Notes under the pieces: generated by a model
Databases searched by the model: none
What the model saw: only the letters and a program-made list of their open reading frames with translations
What the model was told of the DNA's origin: nothing
Part shown: positions 13,291 to 23,535 of the stretch, in pieces
Position numbering within the stretch: the stretch's first letter is position 1
How the letters are laid out: each line of letters begins with the position of its first letter
Made by a program: the position numbers and the translations under genes
NCBI RefSeq assembly: GCF_002901845.1
Contig: NZ_PPQE01000030.1
Span: 156,421 to 220,420 of the forward strand
Direction of reading: 5' to 3'
Source of the DNA: Staphylococcus hominis subsp. hominis
GTDB lineage: Bacteria; Bacillota; Bacilli; Staphylococcales; Staphylococcaceae
DNA: 64,000 bases

Positions 13291-16200
13291 TTTAATCCTG
13301 GACGTTTTTGTTCTAGCACTGACTTATCTGCTTTTAATGCATTTTTCGCTTCAGTTAATTGAGTTAATGCTTCTTCTACTTTTGCTTTCTCATCACTGAT
13401 TTCTTCAGCTGTCGCATCTCCGTTGTTAATCACACCTTGAGCTTCTGAACTAATTCGCTCTGCTTCTGCTTTCTTCGCTCTATAATTATCTGATGTTACT
13501 TGTGTCATTCCTGACGTTGGATCTTGTTCTGCTGTTGCTACATCAAGTTGACGTTTTGCTTCAACTAAAGCACTATTATCTGCTTTATTTTGTAGTAATG
13601 AAATTGCATGTTGAATTTTCAATGAGACATCATTAATATTATTTGTCACATTTACAACATCCGTATTTGTTGCTCTATCATTTGATAACACTTCATTAGC
13701 TTTTCTTCGAACTGCTTCAATTTCATCATGCAAATGCTGCATTTCATTATTATATGCAGTCACACTTAATGGTGTTTTACCATTAGTGTCTCCTTGTGCG
13801 TTAAGTTTAGGTAAAGCATTTCTAATACTCGATTTATCTGCATGGGTTCTAATTGGTACATTTACAATCTCTATACTTCCATCTCTATAAGTAATACGTG
13901 TTGGTACTGCTTGCGTTGTATCACTCTGTAAATTTGTAGGTAAACTTACTCCTTCGTTTACATTAGCATGATCTTTATTATCTACACTAATTGCATTATT
14001 AAGTTCCTCATTACTAACTCTTTCGCCAGGTTCTTTGACTATCTCATGAATTACAACATCATGATGATCAGGTCCCACAACTCCAACAGTATTATGGCTA
14101 AAATTATCATCATTTCCAGCAATAGATTCTGTATTAATCAGTACATGTGGTTTTAAAGAATTAGCTTTAAATGTCACTTTACCTGTTCTAGAATCAAGTG
14201 TTACATAATCTAGCTGATTATTCATCGACCATTGATTTTGATTATTTTTAGTTACAATTAATTCTCTAGATTGTTCTGTACTATTACCCATTTTTTCGAC
14301 ATAGCTAATTTTAACTTTATCTGTAGGATTTTTTGTTGTTGATGCATTAGCATTATTTGGAATAACTTCGAACTCCCCATTTTGTTTAAATGCAAATGTT
14401 GTGTTAGATGGTGTTGCTGGCTTAACTTTGTAAGTCGCACTTATAGCAGCCTCACTTGTCAATTCTCCATTCCCTGTCGTTGATTCAGTGTTAATCAATG
14501 TATCATTTGGGACTGACATTTTGTCATAAATAATTTCACTACCATCTGGAGAAACTGATAAACCAGGTGTATTTATAGAATCACTCGCTTTTGTCCATTT
14601 GCCTGTGTTATTTTTGACAAATGTGCCAATAACTTGATTTCCTTTTTTAACAGTAATTCTATCTGGATTTACAATTATATTTTCAACATTAACTCCTAAA
14701 TTTTTACCTACCCCTGGTGAAATGACTACATCGCCAACATCATTTTGTGTAACAGTTGCTGGATTTGGAGCTGCATTAGTCACTTTAAATATTGCTGTAT
14801 CAGAAGTAAAGAAGACATGGTTTTGGTTATCTAATACTTCAAATCTCGCTTCTTTTTTGAAGGCTTGAGTTGGATGTACTAAATTTGACCATTGTTCGTT
14901 ATGAGAAGCTGTTGTATTTTGATTCCAAACAAAATGGAAACCATCTGTAGGTAAACCATTCGCATTTTCTAATGCTACATAATTATTAATATTTCCATTT
15001 CCATCAAAACTTGTTCCTACAATCGTACTATACTCTGATTTTTTAAATTTATATTTATATTCATATACTTTTACTGGGACATTATATACGTGATTAATAC
15101 CGTTATACCTTACTTCAGCAGTTAAGCTTTGAACGCCAGCAATATTATTATTTGGAGCATTATTATTTTTCCAAGTCACTGTAGCCCCATTCATATAATT
15201 ATTTTCAAATGTCACATAATTTGCTGCGTCATCGCCATAAGTTAACGCGTGACCGACCACATCACGTTGTGGTGCTTTAGCAGTGGCTGGTGCATAAATG
15301 GTTACTGGAATAGAAACTGTTCTCGTTTCTCCATTACTCAATGTGACAATGGCGCGTTTAGTTGTAGTACCAATTGTGTTTTTCCATTGATTAGCATTCT
15401 GTTCCCATTCTACTCGTATGATATCTGAATTAGAGTTAATGTAAGTTCTAGGATTATTTAAATCAATGTTGTCCCCTTTAACAAATTTTAATCCGCCGTC
15501 TACCGCTTCAAGCTGTTTTGTTACAGGCGAAGATGTACTTAAATCTGATTCTATTGATTCTGAACGTGTTGAATTCACAACAGAACCACTATTATTTTGT
15601 TCAGTAATGGTTAAATGATCAACCGTGATAATTGATTTAGCTTTAATATTACCAAGTGGTAATACTCCTGGAATTGTAATAGATACTGAACCATCACGAT
15701 TTCTAGTCATAGTTGTATTACTAATTTCTCTACCATCTTCAGTATATAGTTTAACATGTGCATTATTTGGAACATTATTTACTTTAATAGATTGTCCAGA
15801 TAAATCAGCTTTATATTTTGTACTTATAGTGTCGATTGAAGGCGTAGTTGGTTTCACTTTAAACAATACATTAACTGGGTCTACTTGACCGTTAGGATAT
15901 ATCACGTTAATTGTTTCTGTAAAAATACCTGGACTATTTGATAAAGGTTGTCCAGAACCAGGTGCCCAATCGAAGTTCGTACCCGATGGTAAATAATTTG
16001 CAATACCTTCTACAAACGATCCTACATTAGATGACAAACCTTCATTTGAAGATAAGAAATTACCATTTATTGTTGTTTGATATACTCTTTTTGGTTTCGC
16101 TTTAACTACTCTATAGTGTGCTTCTTTTTCAATGGGTGTTGTTTCACCATCAAATAAGATGTTTGCTCTTAAAATTTGTGGGACACCTACTGTTGTAGAG

Positions 16201-19200
16201 TTAATATCTGGTCCATTACCAATCCAAGTCACAGTAGCATCTGTCAAAGGGTGATCATTGTTTATAACGAAGAAGTCATTATTATTTGTTCCTTTACCAC
16301 TTGGGAATGGCTGACCTTGTACTGTAAATAATTCTATTTCTCTGATATTAGGAATGACATGTTTTACTGGTACAGTAATGGATGTTCTTGAATTATCTGC
16401 ATAAGTGATAGTCACTTCAACATTTGCATTATTACCTGAACGATGAACATTACTAATTTCCCTACTTCTTATTTCATTACTGCCATCTGTAACGTAATTT
16501 CTATTGGTAATTGATTTTGAAATATCTAAACTGTTAAAAATAGCTTGTCTATCTGTCTCAGATAAACTTGCATTGTTACTAATATTTGCTATACGTATTG
16601 GATGTGACTCATCAGCAGTTGTCATGACACTATATTTATCTTTTAATGGTTTGATTAATACATTAAATACAGCCGTTGTTTCGTTATCACTACCATCTGT
16701 TACTTTAACTTTCACTTGTTTAGACATTGGGGTAGATACATTAGGGGCAACACCACTTAATATTGAATGGTTTAATACATTCATAGGTATTTGACTGTCA
16801 TTAGGTACAGTAACATTTTTAATACCAAAGTTATCAGTTAATGTAAGTGTATTTCTGAAAGTTTCTCCTGAAAATACAACATGATCATTATAATTATCTA
16901 ATACAATATTTGGCGTTACTTTATCAGTTGGTACAAATACGATATTAATCACATTGTCTGTTGATGACATTGATTGTCCAAGACGTTCAATATAGCTTTT
17001 TGCACCATAAGGCGTTAAATACAATTGTTGTTTATCTACCGCACCCATAATTCCATTACCCGTACCATTTTGTTTAAGTACTTTATCTAAATGGAAACCA
17101 GCAGCACCATTCATGGCTGGAATATCACCACTCATCACTGTCGAATTGCTGCTTGTATGTCTATAGTCACTGCGTGCAATGACAGAGTTGCTATATCCAG
17201 TATTGCTGTCAACGATGTCTAATACTTGAATAGGTTGACCATCATATGTAAATGGATGTTCTCCATCCGAATATATACTATTCCCTTTAGAATATCCTAC
17301 AGGTTTAAATCCACGAGCTGAGCCTGATTCTGCTAATATTTTCTCTTGACCTTCTATATGGTTTCTCAACCCTGCATGTTTAGGCGTTGCTCTTAAAAGT
17401 GATAATACGTCATTACCTGTTATTCTTCTTCCAGTCGTTGCATCATATCGATAAATTATTGTTTTACCATCTGGAGACCACTCAAATCCACCATCTGTGC
17501 CTCTTCCATTAAGTTTTTGACTTGTCCAAGTCACAGTATAATCATTACGTAAATTTATCCATTTTAAGAAATCCATATGATCAAATGTTGAAATGAATTG
17601 TTTTGTTAATTCACCTTTAGTAATCGTTACTCTTACACGACTTGGATGATTACTTAAAGGTTCATCGTTTTCAATTCTGATATCACTATCATTTAAATTT
17701 AATTGCGGATTAGCATCTTTAAAGGCATTTCTAACTTGTGTAATTTCATCATTACTTAAATTTTTAGTTGTTGAACGATAAACACGTTGATTTTCTGCTA
17801 ATGTATTGACATCAACTACGTTAACTTTAATTGTCAAACGTTCTGAACTATGGTTGTAAGCATTTAATGCATCTACGTTATAAGTATAAATACCAGCATT
17901 TAGACGACTTATTGCTTGAGGTGATGGTATTGAACTACCATTAATAGTTGTAAACGCATTATTAGGAATATCTTGTCCATTACTTAATGAGAAATATTTT
18001 CTTAAATCAGGTCCAATTGTATACTCTTGACCTTTAGCAATTGTGATAAATGCTTCTTTTGTATTTGAACTACCTGGTTCAGTATATATTGATTTACGTT
18101 GAGGTCTATATGTAATCACTTGAGCCGGATCAATTATACGAGTCGAACCATCTTTAAAAGTCAAGACTACTCTACCATCATTATCAACCATGTACGGATT
18201 AAATGTACTTAAAAATGATGTCAAACTACTATTTTTAGCTTTAAGCGAGTTAATGATATCATTTCTTTCACTTTGCGAAATACTATTAGGATTAACCACT
18301 GTTTTCAATTCTTGCTGACTAAACAACTGAACTGGTTTATCATCAGATAACTTTCCAATATGAAGATGATATGGGCTTACATTGGTAGTATTGCCTGCTC
18401 TATCATGAGCAACGGGTTGAACAAGTATGTCACTATTCCACGTTACATCATTCGAAATTGTTCCTGTAATCACTAAAGTACCTGCGTCTCCAGAAGCATC
18501 TCTATTGAATACCGCTTGTAAACCACTATTTCCAGTGATAGATGCATCTTCCACACCTGAGCCATATGCATTATCAGAAACAGGAATTGAAATATTAACG
18601 TTATCTCCACGATAGTATTTATCTTGAAGACCTCTTACGTTGCTAAATGTTGGCGGTGTAGTATCTAGTCCTACATTAATCGAATTACTAAAGTTGGATT
18701 GCACTGGATCTTCATAGTATGTAATTGCTCTAATAACCCCATTATTAGGTAAAGGATTAGTATAATCACTTTCTTCAAATGTCACCGTGCCATCTAAGTT
18801 TGCCATCTTTTCCGCGAGTACAGTATAGCCTAAAGGTGATGTGCCAGGACCTGCACCATCTGTACCACCTGAAACTAAACGTACTTTTGCTCTCTCATCC
18901 TGTGGTACATGTGTTACCGTAATAGTTGGTTTCTTACCTCCTTTTTGTCCTAATTGCGCCGCAAGTGTTGAAATAACTGGTGGATTTGGTTTAGCAATGA
19001 CTTCAAATATTTTAGTTTCGTTACCGATTCTCGCTGTCATCACATGTCGTCCTGGTGGCAATTGACCAACTAATACTTTATTTTTCTCAAGTTCTGTATT
19101 GGGTCTATCTACTGCATCTTCAATTCGTAGAGAGGGTGGATATCCAGAGATTTCCCATACATTTGCAGACTCGTTACTTTTAAATTGAATTCGAATATTT

Positions 19201-21464
19201 TGATGATAATCCTTACTATTACCATTAGTCACTGTATTAAGCATTTGACCTTCTTGTTGTAAAAAGACCGCATGATGTGCAGCTTGTGATTCAGGTGAAT
19301 TTTCTTTATTATCGGTTGCATTATCTGAATAGAATCCAATGGATTGTTCTAACTTTGGTTTGACGAATAAATTTACTTTTTTGATTGTTTCACCATTATG
19401 ATATGCATCACTTACATTAAACCCAACAAAAATTTCAATTGGTCTTCCCGTTCTCGCAGCCTCTTTTAATTTTTCTTCAGAAAACATTTCATGAATTTCA
19501 TAAGAGTTAAGCGGATTTACACCAAAATTACCTCTATAACGATCAGTAGGTACTCTAGGAAATAAACCCATTACATGATCACTAGGGTTACTTAGATAAC
19601 TTGCAACATCTTCAGCATATTCGTGTGTAGCGAAATCGCTATCTAAGTAATGTTTTTTCATTATTCTACGCTCTGGCACATCATAAGCCGATTCAACATG
19701 GTCAATATGCAGTACGCGATCAATAACATCTACAATTTTAGTTTTACGATCATTATACTGTTCTAGTGGCTCTAAATATAATTGGTTATAGTTGTTGATT
19801 TCATTAAATTCAATCCCTCTACCACCTGCTGCATAATATAATCTATCTTGTGAGCTACCAGACGTTTTAAATTGAATAGTATAACTATCTGTTCCTCTAG
19901 CTTGAAATGCATAGATATGATCAATACCTTGATTATGATCTACTTGCGCAGTTAAATAACGATAAATATCGTCTCCAGCTACTTTAATTTTATTTGGAAC
20001 ACCTTCTCTTTCAAAGAATGTAAGTGGTTGATTTTCATTACCACGTGCAAAATCCCCTAAATTATAAATATGATTAACTGAATCGTTATAGAACTCACTT
20101 CTATTCAAAGGATTACCTTGTCTGAAATTATATGCACTTGATGTAATACCACCAGCAGAATCCCACATTCTTGATAATGATTGGTCTCTACCATCTCCAG
20201 CACCAGATGATGCTGTTTCTCGGCCATTGACATCTGTAACTGTAAAACGAACTGGTCCTGTCGGCGTTTGACCTTTTGGTAAACCAAACCAAAATACCAT
20301 GCCATTACGTTTAATATGATACTTATTAAAATTAATCGTCCATAAATATCCATCATTTTGTCTAATTGATGAAATTTCTGCAATACCTCTAACACTAGAT
20401 GGACTCATATTTCGATAATGTGAGCGTGTAGTGTAATATGGTGCACTTTTATTTGTCGCATGTAAAAACGTTCCTGACCAATAACCGGAACCATCATTTT
20501 CATTTTCTACATACCATTCTTTTTTAGCATTATTATACAAATCTGAATTCTTTTTTACTTTTGAGCCAGGTTTTGGTCTAGAGTTATGAACTACTGGTGG
20601 TGTATAAGTGTTAGCAGTATTGCTAGGGGGTCTCGTTCCACCTTGTCCACGTACAGGGCGTCTACTTGATCTTACAGCACGTGCTTCTCTATTTGCTCTT
20701 GTACTAATAGTTCTTACTTGTCGTTGTGGCAGTGATTCAATTAATGCATTAGCTTGCTCTAGTTCCTTATATAATTCATTAATTAATGTTTGATTTGAAT
20801 TGTTATTTTCACTAAAGAAATGATTAACTTTATTGAACGTCGATTTAATTTGAGCAACTTTTTTATTATCAGATTGTTCTCTATCAATTTTTTGATATTC
20901 AGCGTAAGAACGGTCATAAGCTGCTTGAAGTTTATCACCATCAATTGTTGTTGAAGTTGAAGATACTAGAGTATCATCTGATGCTTCTCTATCTTCGTAA
21001 CGAGTACGATTACGGTTGTCATGATTATGTCCTTCATTCACCTCGGTTACATTTATATCATCTAATTTATTTAGTTGAGATTTAGCTTCATTGTTTTCTT
21101 TTAAATCTGTTGTTGTATGAGATGTATCTTTGTTTTCGTTTTGAGATGAAAATGATGTTAAATCATTTGTTAATGTATCAGTAGTCTGAACTTTATTTAA
21201 AGTTTCATTGTTTCCTTTTTGACTCTCAGATACAGGTGAAGCTTTAGGTTCTGTGTTAGATTGAACTTGCTTGTTACTTGTCTCATTTGAAGTTTGTTCT
21301 TGGTCTCTAGCTTTTGCTTGAATCACTTGTCCATCTTTTTGTAGTTGTTCACTGGCGTGTGCTTGAGGTGAACCTAAGAAAATTAATGTCGCAATAACAG
21401 TTGAAAAAGCACCGACTGTATATTTGCGGATACTAAACTTCTGTAATTTTTCTCGATAATTCAC
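13266..21464 (-). CDS. ebh: Giant surface adhesin Ebh, N-terminal part only (truncated by the island)
   Basis: The ORF of 2,732 residues starts at a GTG with AGGAGTG upstream. It has a YSIRK-type signal (FSIRKYTVG, residues 10-18; cleavage likely after AHA37), a low-complexity region to about residue 150, the Ebh-type N-terminal domain (KEWYVENENDGSGYWSGTF, then the YYAAGGRGIEFN region), a long array of Ig/Rib-like repeats, and FIVAR three-helix repeats from about residue 2,560. Full Ebh is several times longer, with dozens of FIVAR/GA repeats and a C-terminal membrane anchor. Here the second or third FIVAR repeat is cut. The product would lack any cell-surface anchor and be secreted if made. 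Confidence 0.85.
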   Translation of the reverse strand: MNYREKLQKFSIRKYTVGAFSTVIATLIFLGSPQAHASEQLQKDGQVIQAKARDQEQTSNETSNKQVQSNTEPKASPVSESQKGNNETLNKVQTTDTLTNDLTSFSSQNENKDTSHTTTDLKENNEAKSQLNKLDDINVTEVNEGHNHDNRNRTRYEDREASDDTLVSSTSTTIDGDKLQAAYDRSYAEYQKIDREQSDNKKVAQIKSTFNKVNHFFSENNNSNQTLINELYKELEQANALIESLPQRQVRTISTRANREARAVRSSRRPVRGQGGTRPPSNTANTYTPPVVHNSRPKPGSKVKKNSDLYNNAKKEWYVENENDGSGYWSGTFLHATNKSAPYYTTRSHYRNMSPSSVRGIAEISSIRQNDGYLWTINFNKYHIKRNGMVFWFGLPKGQTPTGPVRFTVTDVNGRETASSGAGDGRDQSLSRMWDSAGGITSSAYNFRQGNPLNRSEFYNDSVNHIYNLGDFARGNENQPLTFFEREGVPNKIKVAGDDIYRYLTAQVDHNQGIDHIYAFQARGTDSYTIQFKTSGSSQDRLYYAAGGRGIEFNEINNYNQLYLEPLEQYNDRKTKIVDVIDRVLHIDHVESAYDVPERRIMKKHYLDSDFATHEYAEDVASYLSNPSDHVMGLFPRVPTDRYRGNFGVNPLNSYEIHEMFSEEKLKEAARTGRPIEIFVGFNVSDAYHNGETIKKVNLFVKPKLEQSIGFYSDNATDNKENSPESQAAHHAVFLQQEGQMLNTVTNGNSKDYHQNIRIQFKSNESANVWEISGYPPSLRIEDAVDRPNTELEKNKVLVGQLPPGRHVMTARIGNETKIFEVIAKPNPPVISTLAAQLGQKGGKKPTITVTHVPQDERAKVRLVSGGTDGAGPGTSPLGYTVLAEKMANLDGTVTFEESDYTNPLPNNGVIRAITYYEDPVQSNFSNSINVGLDTTPPTFSNVRGLQDKYYRGDNVNISIPVSDNAYGSGVEDASITGNSGLQAVFNRDASGDAGTLVITGTISNDVTWNSDILVQPVAHDRAGNTTNVSPYHLHIGKLSDDKPVQLFSQQELKTVVNPNSISQSERNDIINSLKAKNSSLTSFLSTFNPYMVDNDGRVVLTFKDGSTRIIDPAQVITYRPQRKSIYTEPGSSNTKEAFITIAKGQEYTIGPDLRKYFSLSNGQDIPNNAFTTINGSSIPSPQAISRLNAGIYTYNVDALNAYNHSSERLTIKVNVVDVNTLAENQRVYRSTTKNLSNDEITQVRNAFKDANPQLNLNDSDIRIENDEPLSNHPSRVRVTITKGELTKQFISTFDHMDFLKWINLRNDYTVTWTSQKLNGRGTDGGFEWSPDGKTIIYRYDATTGRRITGNDVLSLLRATPKHAGLRNHIEGQEKILAESGSARGFKPVGYSKGNSIYSDGEHPFTYDGQPIQVLDIVDSNTGYSNSVIARSDYRHTSSNSTVMSGDIPAMNGAAGFHLDKVLKQNGTGNGIMGAVDKQQLYLTPYGAKSYIERLGQSMSSTDNVINIVFVPTDKVTPNIVLDNYNDHVVFSGETFRNTLTLTDNFGIKNVTVPNDSQIPMNVLNHSILSGVAPNVSTPMSKQVKVKVTDGSDNETTAVFNVLIKPLKDKYSVMTTADESHPIRIANISNNASLSETDRQAIFNSLDISKSITNRNYVTDGSNEIRSREISNVHRSGNNANVEVTITYADNSRTSITVPVKHVIPNIREIELFTVQGQPFPSGKGTNNNDFFVINNDHPLTDATVTWIGNGPDINSTTVGVPQILRANILFDGETTPIEKEAHYRVVKAKPKRVYQTTINGNFLSSNEGLSSNVGSFVEGIANYLPSGTNFDWAPGSGQPLSNSPGIFTETINVIYPNGQVDPVNVLFKVKPTTPSIDTISTKYKADLSGQSIKVNNVPNNAHVKLYTEDGREISNTTMTRNRDGSVSITIPGVLPLGNIKAKSIITVDHLTITEQNNSGSVVNSTRSESIESDLSTSSPVTKQLEAVDGGLKFVKGDNIDLNNPRTYINSNSDIIRVEWEQNANQWKNTIGTTTKRAIVTLSNGETRTVSIPVTIYAPATAKAPQRDVVGHALTYGDDAANYVTFENNYMNGATVTWKNNNAPNNNIAGVQSLTAEVRYNGINHVYNVPVKVYEYKYKFKKSEYSTIVGTSFDGNGNINNYVALENANGLPTDGFHFVWNQNTTASHNEQWSNLVHPTQAFKKEARFEVLDNQNHVFFTSDTAIFKVTNAAPNPATVTQNDVGDVVISPGVGKNLGVNVENIIVNPDRITVKKGNQVIGTFVKNNTGKWTKASDSINTPGLSVSPDGSEIIYDKMSVPNDTLINTESTTGNGELTSEAAISATYKVKPATPSNTTFAFKQNGEFEVIPNNANASTTKNPTDKVKISYVEKMGNSTEQSRELIVTKNNQNQWSMNNQLDYVTLDSRTGKVTFKANSLKPHVLINTESIAGNDDNFSHNTVGVVGPDHHDVVIHEIVKEPGERVSNEELNNAISVDNKDHANVNEGVSLPTNLQSDTTQAVPTRITYRDGSIEIVNVPIRTHADKSSIRNALPKLNAQGDTNGKTPLSVTAYNNEMQHLHDEIEAVRRKANEVLSNDRATNTDVVNVTNNINDVSLKIQHAISLLQNKADNSALVEAKRQLDVATAEQDPTSGMTQVTSDNYRAKKAEAERISSEAQGVINNGDATAEEISDEKAKVEEALTQLTEAKNALKADKSVLEQKRPGLNHVGVTEG

Positions 21465-21872
21465 AGTGATTATTCACTCCTATTCTTGATGTTTATTCTT
21501 AGCTGTATAGGTGTAAATGATGAAACATTTTTATTTAAAAACTATATTATAACTCAATGTTTCACAATCATTTACTATATTGTACTGAACAATAGGTGTA
21601 TTTGTTCATTTATATATTATCATCATTCATTTTATATGTGTATATTATTTTATGAATATTTTATTAAATAATATATTTAACTTATATACTAGATGCACTT
21701 CAAATAATTGTTTCAGAATTTATTTAGCTTATTAAAAATTAAAAATTCACTTATATTTTTTAATCTAGAAGCCATCACCTAAAGATTTTTATTTAGAATA
21801 TCTACGTAAAGCGTAATCTAGACATAAAATAACAAACTTAAAAGAAATTTAATTTAATCTCATCTCTTTTCT
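21465..21872. other. Gene-free region upstream of ebh
   Basis: About 400 bases of AT-rich DNA hold the ribosome binding site of ebh and presumably its promoter. I see no ORF with a convincing start and no clear hairpin or operator. Confidence 0.4.
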
Positions 21873-22273
21873 TTAATATTTTTTAAACATTCCACCAGAT
21901 TTTGGTTCGGTAGATTGAAATCCAAACTTCTTATATAATTGATCAGCTGGATAATCTGCAATCAGACTGACATATGTCCCTTTTTCTGCATGATTTTCAA
22001 TAAATGACATCACTTGTTTTAAGATTTCTTTCCCAAAACCTTGTCCTTGATAATATGGATGGACAGCAATATCTATAATCTGAAATGCAGTTCCTCCATC
22101 TCCAATCACTCTACCCATCCCAATCAATGTTGATTCTTCATAAATAGTAATATTAAAGCATGCATGGGGTAATCCTTTTTTGCTGCTCTTTCTGATTTAG
22201 GACTCATACCTGCTTTTGCTCTTAATTCACAATAATCTTTAACATTTGGTGGATGATTTGAATAATGAATCAT
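21873..22273 (-). pseudogene. GNAT acetyltransferase, broken by a one-base deletion in an A run
   Basis: The start at 22271-22273 follows GGAGGA, and the first frame encodes HYSNHPPNVKDYCELRAKAG and MSPKSERAAKK, then shifts. The second frame continues as ACFNITIYEESTLIGMGRVI and the acetyl-CoA loop YQGQGFGKEILKQV to the stop at 21873. Adding one A to the six-base homopolymer (T6 at 22176-22181 on the plus strand) restores a continuous 133-residue GNAT protein. The C-terminal part alone would start at a TTG without a binding site. A sequencing error in the homopolymer is a real alternative. Confidence 0.75.
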
Positions 22274-22311
22274 TAAAACGTCCTCCTCTTTTAGTCTCTT
22301 TATTCTTAATT

Positions 22312-22349
22312 ATAAAAAAAGACACAATAGGTTTGAATCTATTGTGTCT
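22312..22349 (-). terminator. Terminator after the DUF2871 gene
   Basis: AGACACAATAG (22320-22330) is exactly complementary to CTATTGTGTCT (22339-22349), with seven T residues following on the minus strand. Confidence 0.8.
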
Positions 22350-22361
22350 CAAATTATTATT

Positions 22362-22778
22362 TTAATCTCTCGGTTCTTTTAAAATGGCTTGTCTTAGTAA
22401 AAAGAAAAGTAATAATAAGCCAGCAAGCATTCCTGTATGACCGATACCTGCAAATCCAGCAAATGCTTCTGGTGAAAAACTTTTTCCAGTGACTTGGTAA
22501 GTGCCTTTTGTTAGCATCATTCCTACAGTAATAATGACACCAACATTGTATACAATGAAGAACCAATTAAATAAATAAAAACTACTTAACTTAAATACTT
22601 TTTCAAGCGGAAGTAAAAGTAAAAACATAAACATACCTAATATTAATGTATGTGTGTGAACAAGCGCTAGTTGCGTATCGCCCGTAAAATCATGTGCTTT
22701 CGTTAACTCTCTGTAGTAAAATCCACTTACAAGTCCAATAATCATATAGACTAAAAAAGCGTATAATAATCTGCGCAT
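22362..22778 (-). CDS. DUF2871 four-helix membrane protein
   Basis: The protein has 138 residues and four predicted membrane helices (starting near residues 5, 40, 67 and 108). Histidines in ALVHTHTLILG and GIGHTGM sit within helices and could bind metal or heme, as in NnrS/cytochrome-oxidase-like small proteins. It belongs to the DUF2871 family of Firmicutes. The gene has its own binding site and terminator and lies just downstream of copper-related genes, though a separate terminator lies between them. Confidence 0.75.
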   Translation of the reverse strand: MRRLLYAFLVYMIIGLVSGFYYRELTKAHDFTGDTQLALVHTHTLILGMFMFLLLLPLEKVFKLSSFYLFNWFFIVYNVGVIITVGMMLTKGTYQVTGKSFSPEAFAGFAGIGHTGMLAGLLLLFFLLRQAILKEPRD

Positions 22779-22862
22779 AAAAAATCCTCCCTTACTTCAA
22801 TTATTATAATCGATTATCTTCGTCTTTAAAGTGACAAAATTTTGTAATCAAATCATGTTATG

Positions 22863-22893
22863 AAAAATGACCTCTAGCAAGCACTAGAAGTCA
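22863..22893 (-). terminator. Terminator of the ycnI-copCD operon
   Basis: TGACCTCTAG (22868-22877) pairs with CTAGAAGTCA (22884-22893) with a single mismatch pair. The minus strand continues as CATTTTTCAT. Confidence 0.65.
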
Positions 22894-22907
22894 CTTTATT
22901 ATATATC

Positions 22908-23519
22908 TTATTTATTTCTTGCATGTTTAAATAATGCAACTAAAGATAAAATAATGGCAACAAGTGAAATAATCCACAATGCGATAGAACCACCTGAAGA
23001 TGATTGACTTCTTTCATCTTTTTTAGCGTTGTCTTCTTTAACAGTTACAGCATTTGCATTTTTTTCCACTTCCAATGTTGGAGCAGGATGTTCACTATTC
23101 GCTTTACCCGTCCATTTTACCTTATCTTTATTATCGTATGTCTGCACAGCTTTAAATGAATATGTGCCTTCTTCTTTAGGACTTTCTACAAGAAGTGGGA
23201 ATTCGATAAATTCATTAGGACCAATGCCTTTATCTTTCGCTTTCCAGGTGATTTTTGTGATATTACCTTTTTTGTCTTTATCTAAACTATATTTATACCC
23301 TTCTACGGGTTGAATATTTGACACTTGTACTTCTTTTGGAATATCTAATTCGACTTTTTCAGTATGATCTTTTTGTTCAACAGGTACTCGAACATCCACT
23401 TTTTCATAAGATCCAGGTTCAACTGCTTTTGGATTTATCGTTACATGTGCATCAGCATATTTAAATAAACCTAGTGAAAAGAAGAACACTAAACCTGAAG
23501 CAAATAATTTTTTAAACAT
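22908..23519 (-). CDS. ycnI: YcnI-like (DUF1775) copper-associated secreted/membrane-anchored protein
   Basis: The protein has 203 residues. The signal peptide ends in KYADA, so the mature protein begins HVTINP with the N-terminal histidine used by DUF1775 proteins to bind Cu(II). A beta-sandwich domain of about 130 residues follows, then a Ser/Lys-rich linker and a C-terminal membrane helix (residues about 177-197) with a KHARNK tail. It is cotranscribed with the CopC-CopD fusion 16 bases upstream, as ycnI and ycnJ are in Bacillus, suggesting periplasm-side copper capture for import. Confidence 0.82.
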   Translation of the reverse strand: MFKKLFASGLVFFFSLGLFKYADAHVTINPKAVEPGSYEKVDVRVPVEQKDHTEKVELDIPKEVQVSNIQPVEGYKYSLDKDKKGNITKITWKAKDKGIGPNEFIEFPLLVESPKEEGTYSFKAVQTYDNKDKVKWTGKANSEHPAPTLEVEKNANAVTVKEDNAKKDERSQSSSGGSIALWIISLVAIILSLVALFKHARNK

Positions 23520-23535
23520 ATTTTACAATCTCCTT

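Noticed and set aside
13968-20793. Plus-strand ORFs of 60 to 96 codons and minus-strand alternative frames inside ebh
   Set aside because: They lie within the continuous 2,732-codon ebh frame, have no ribosome binding sites and reflect codon bias of the real gene.
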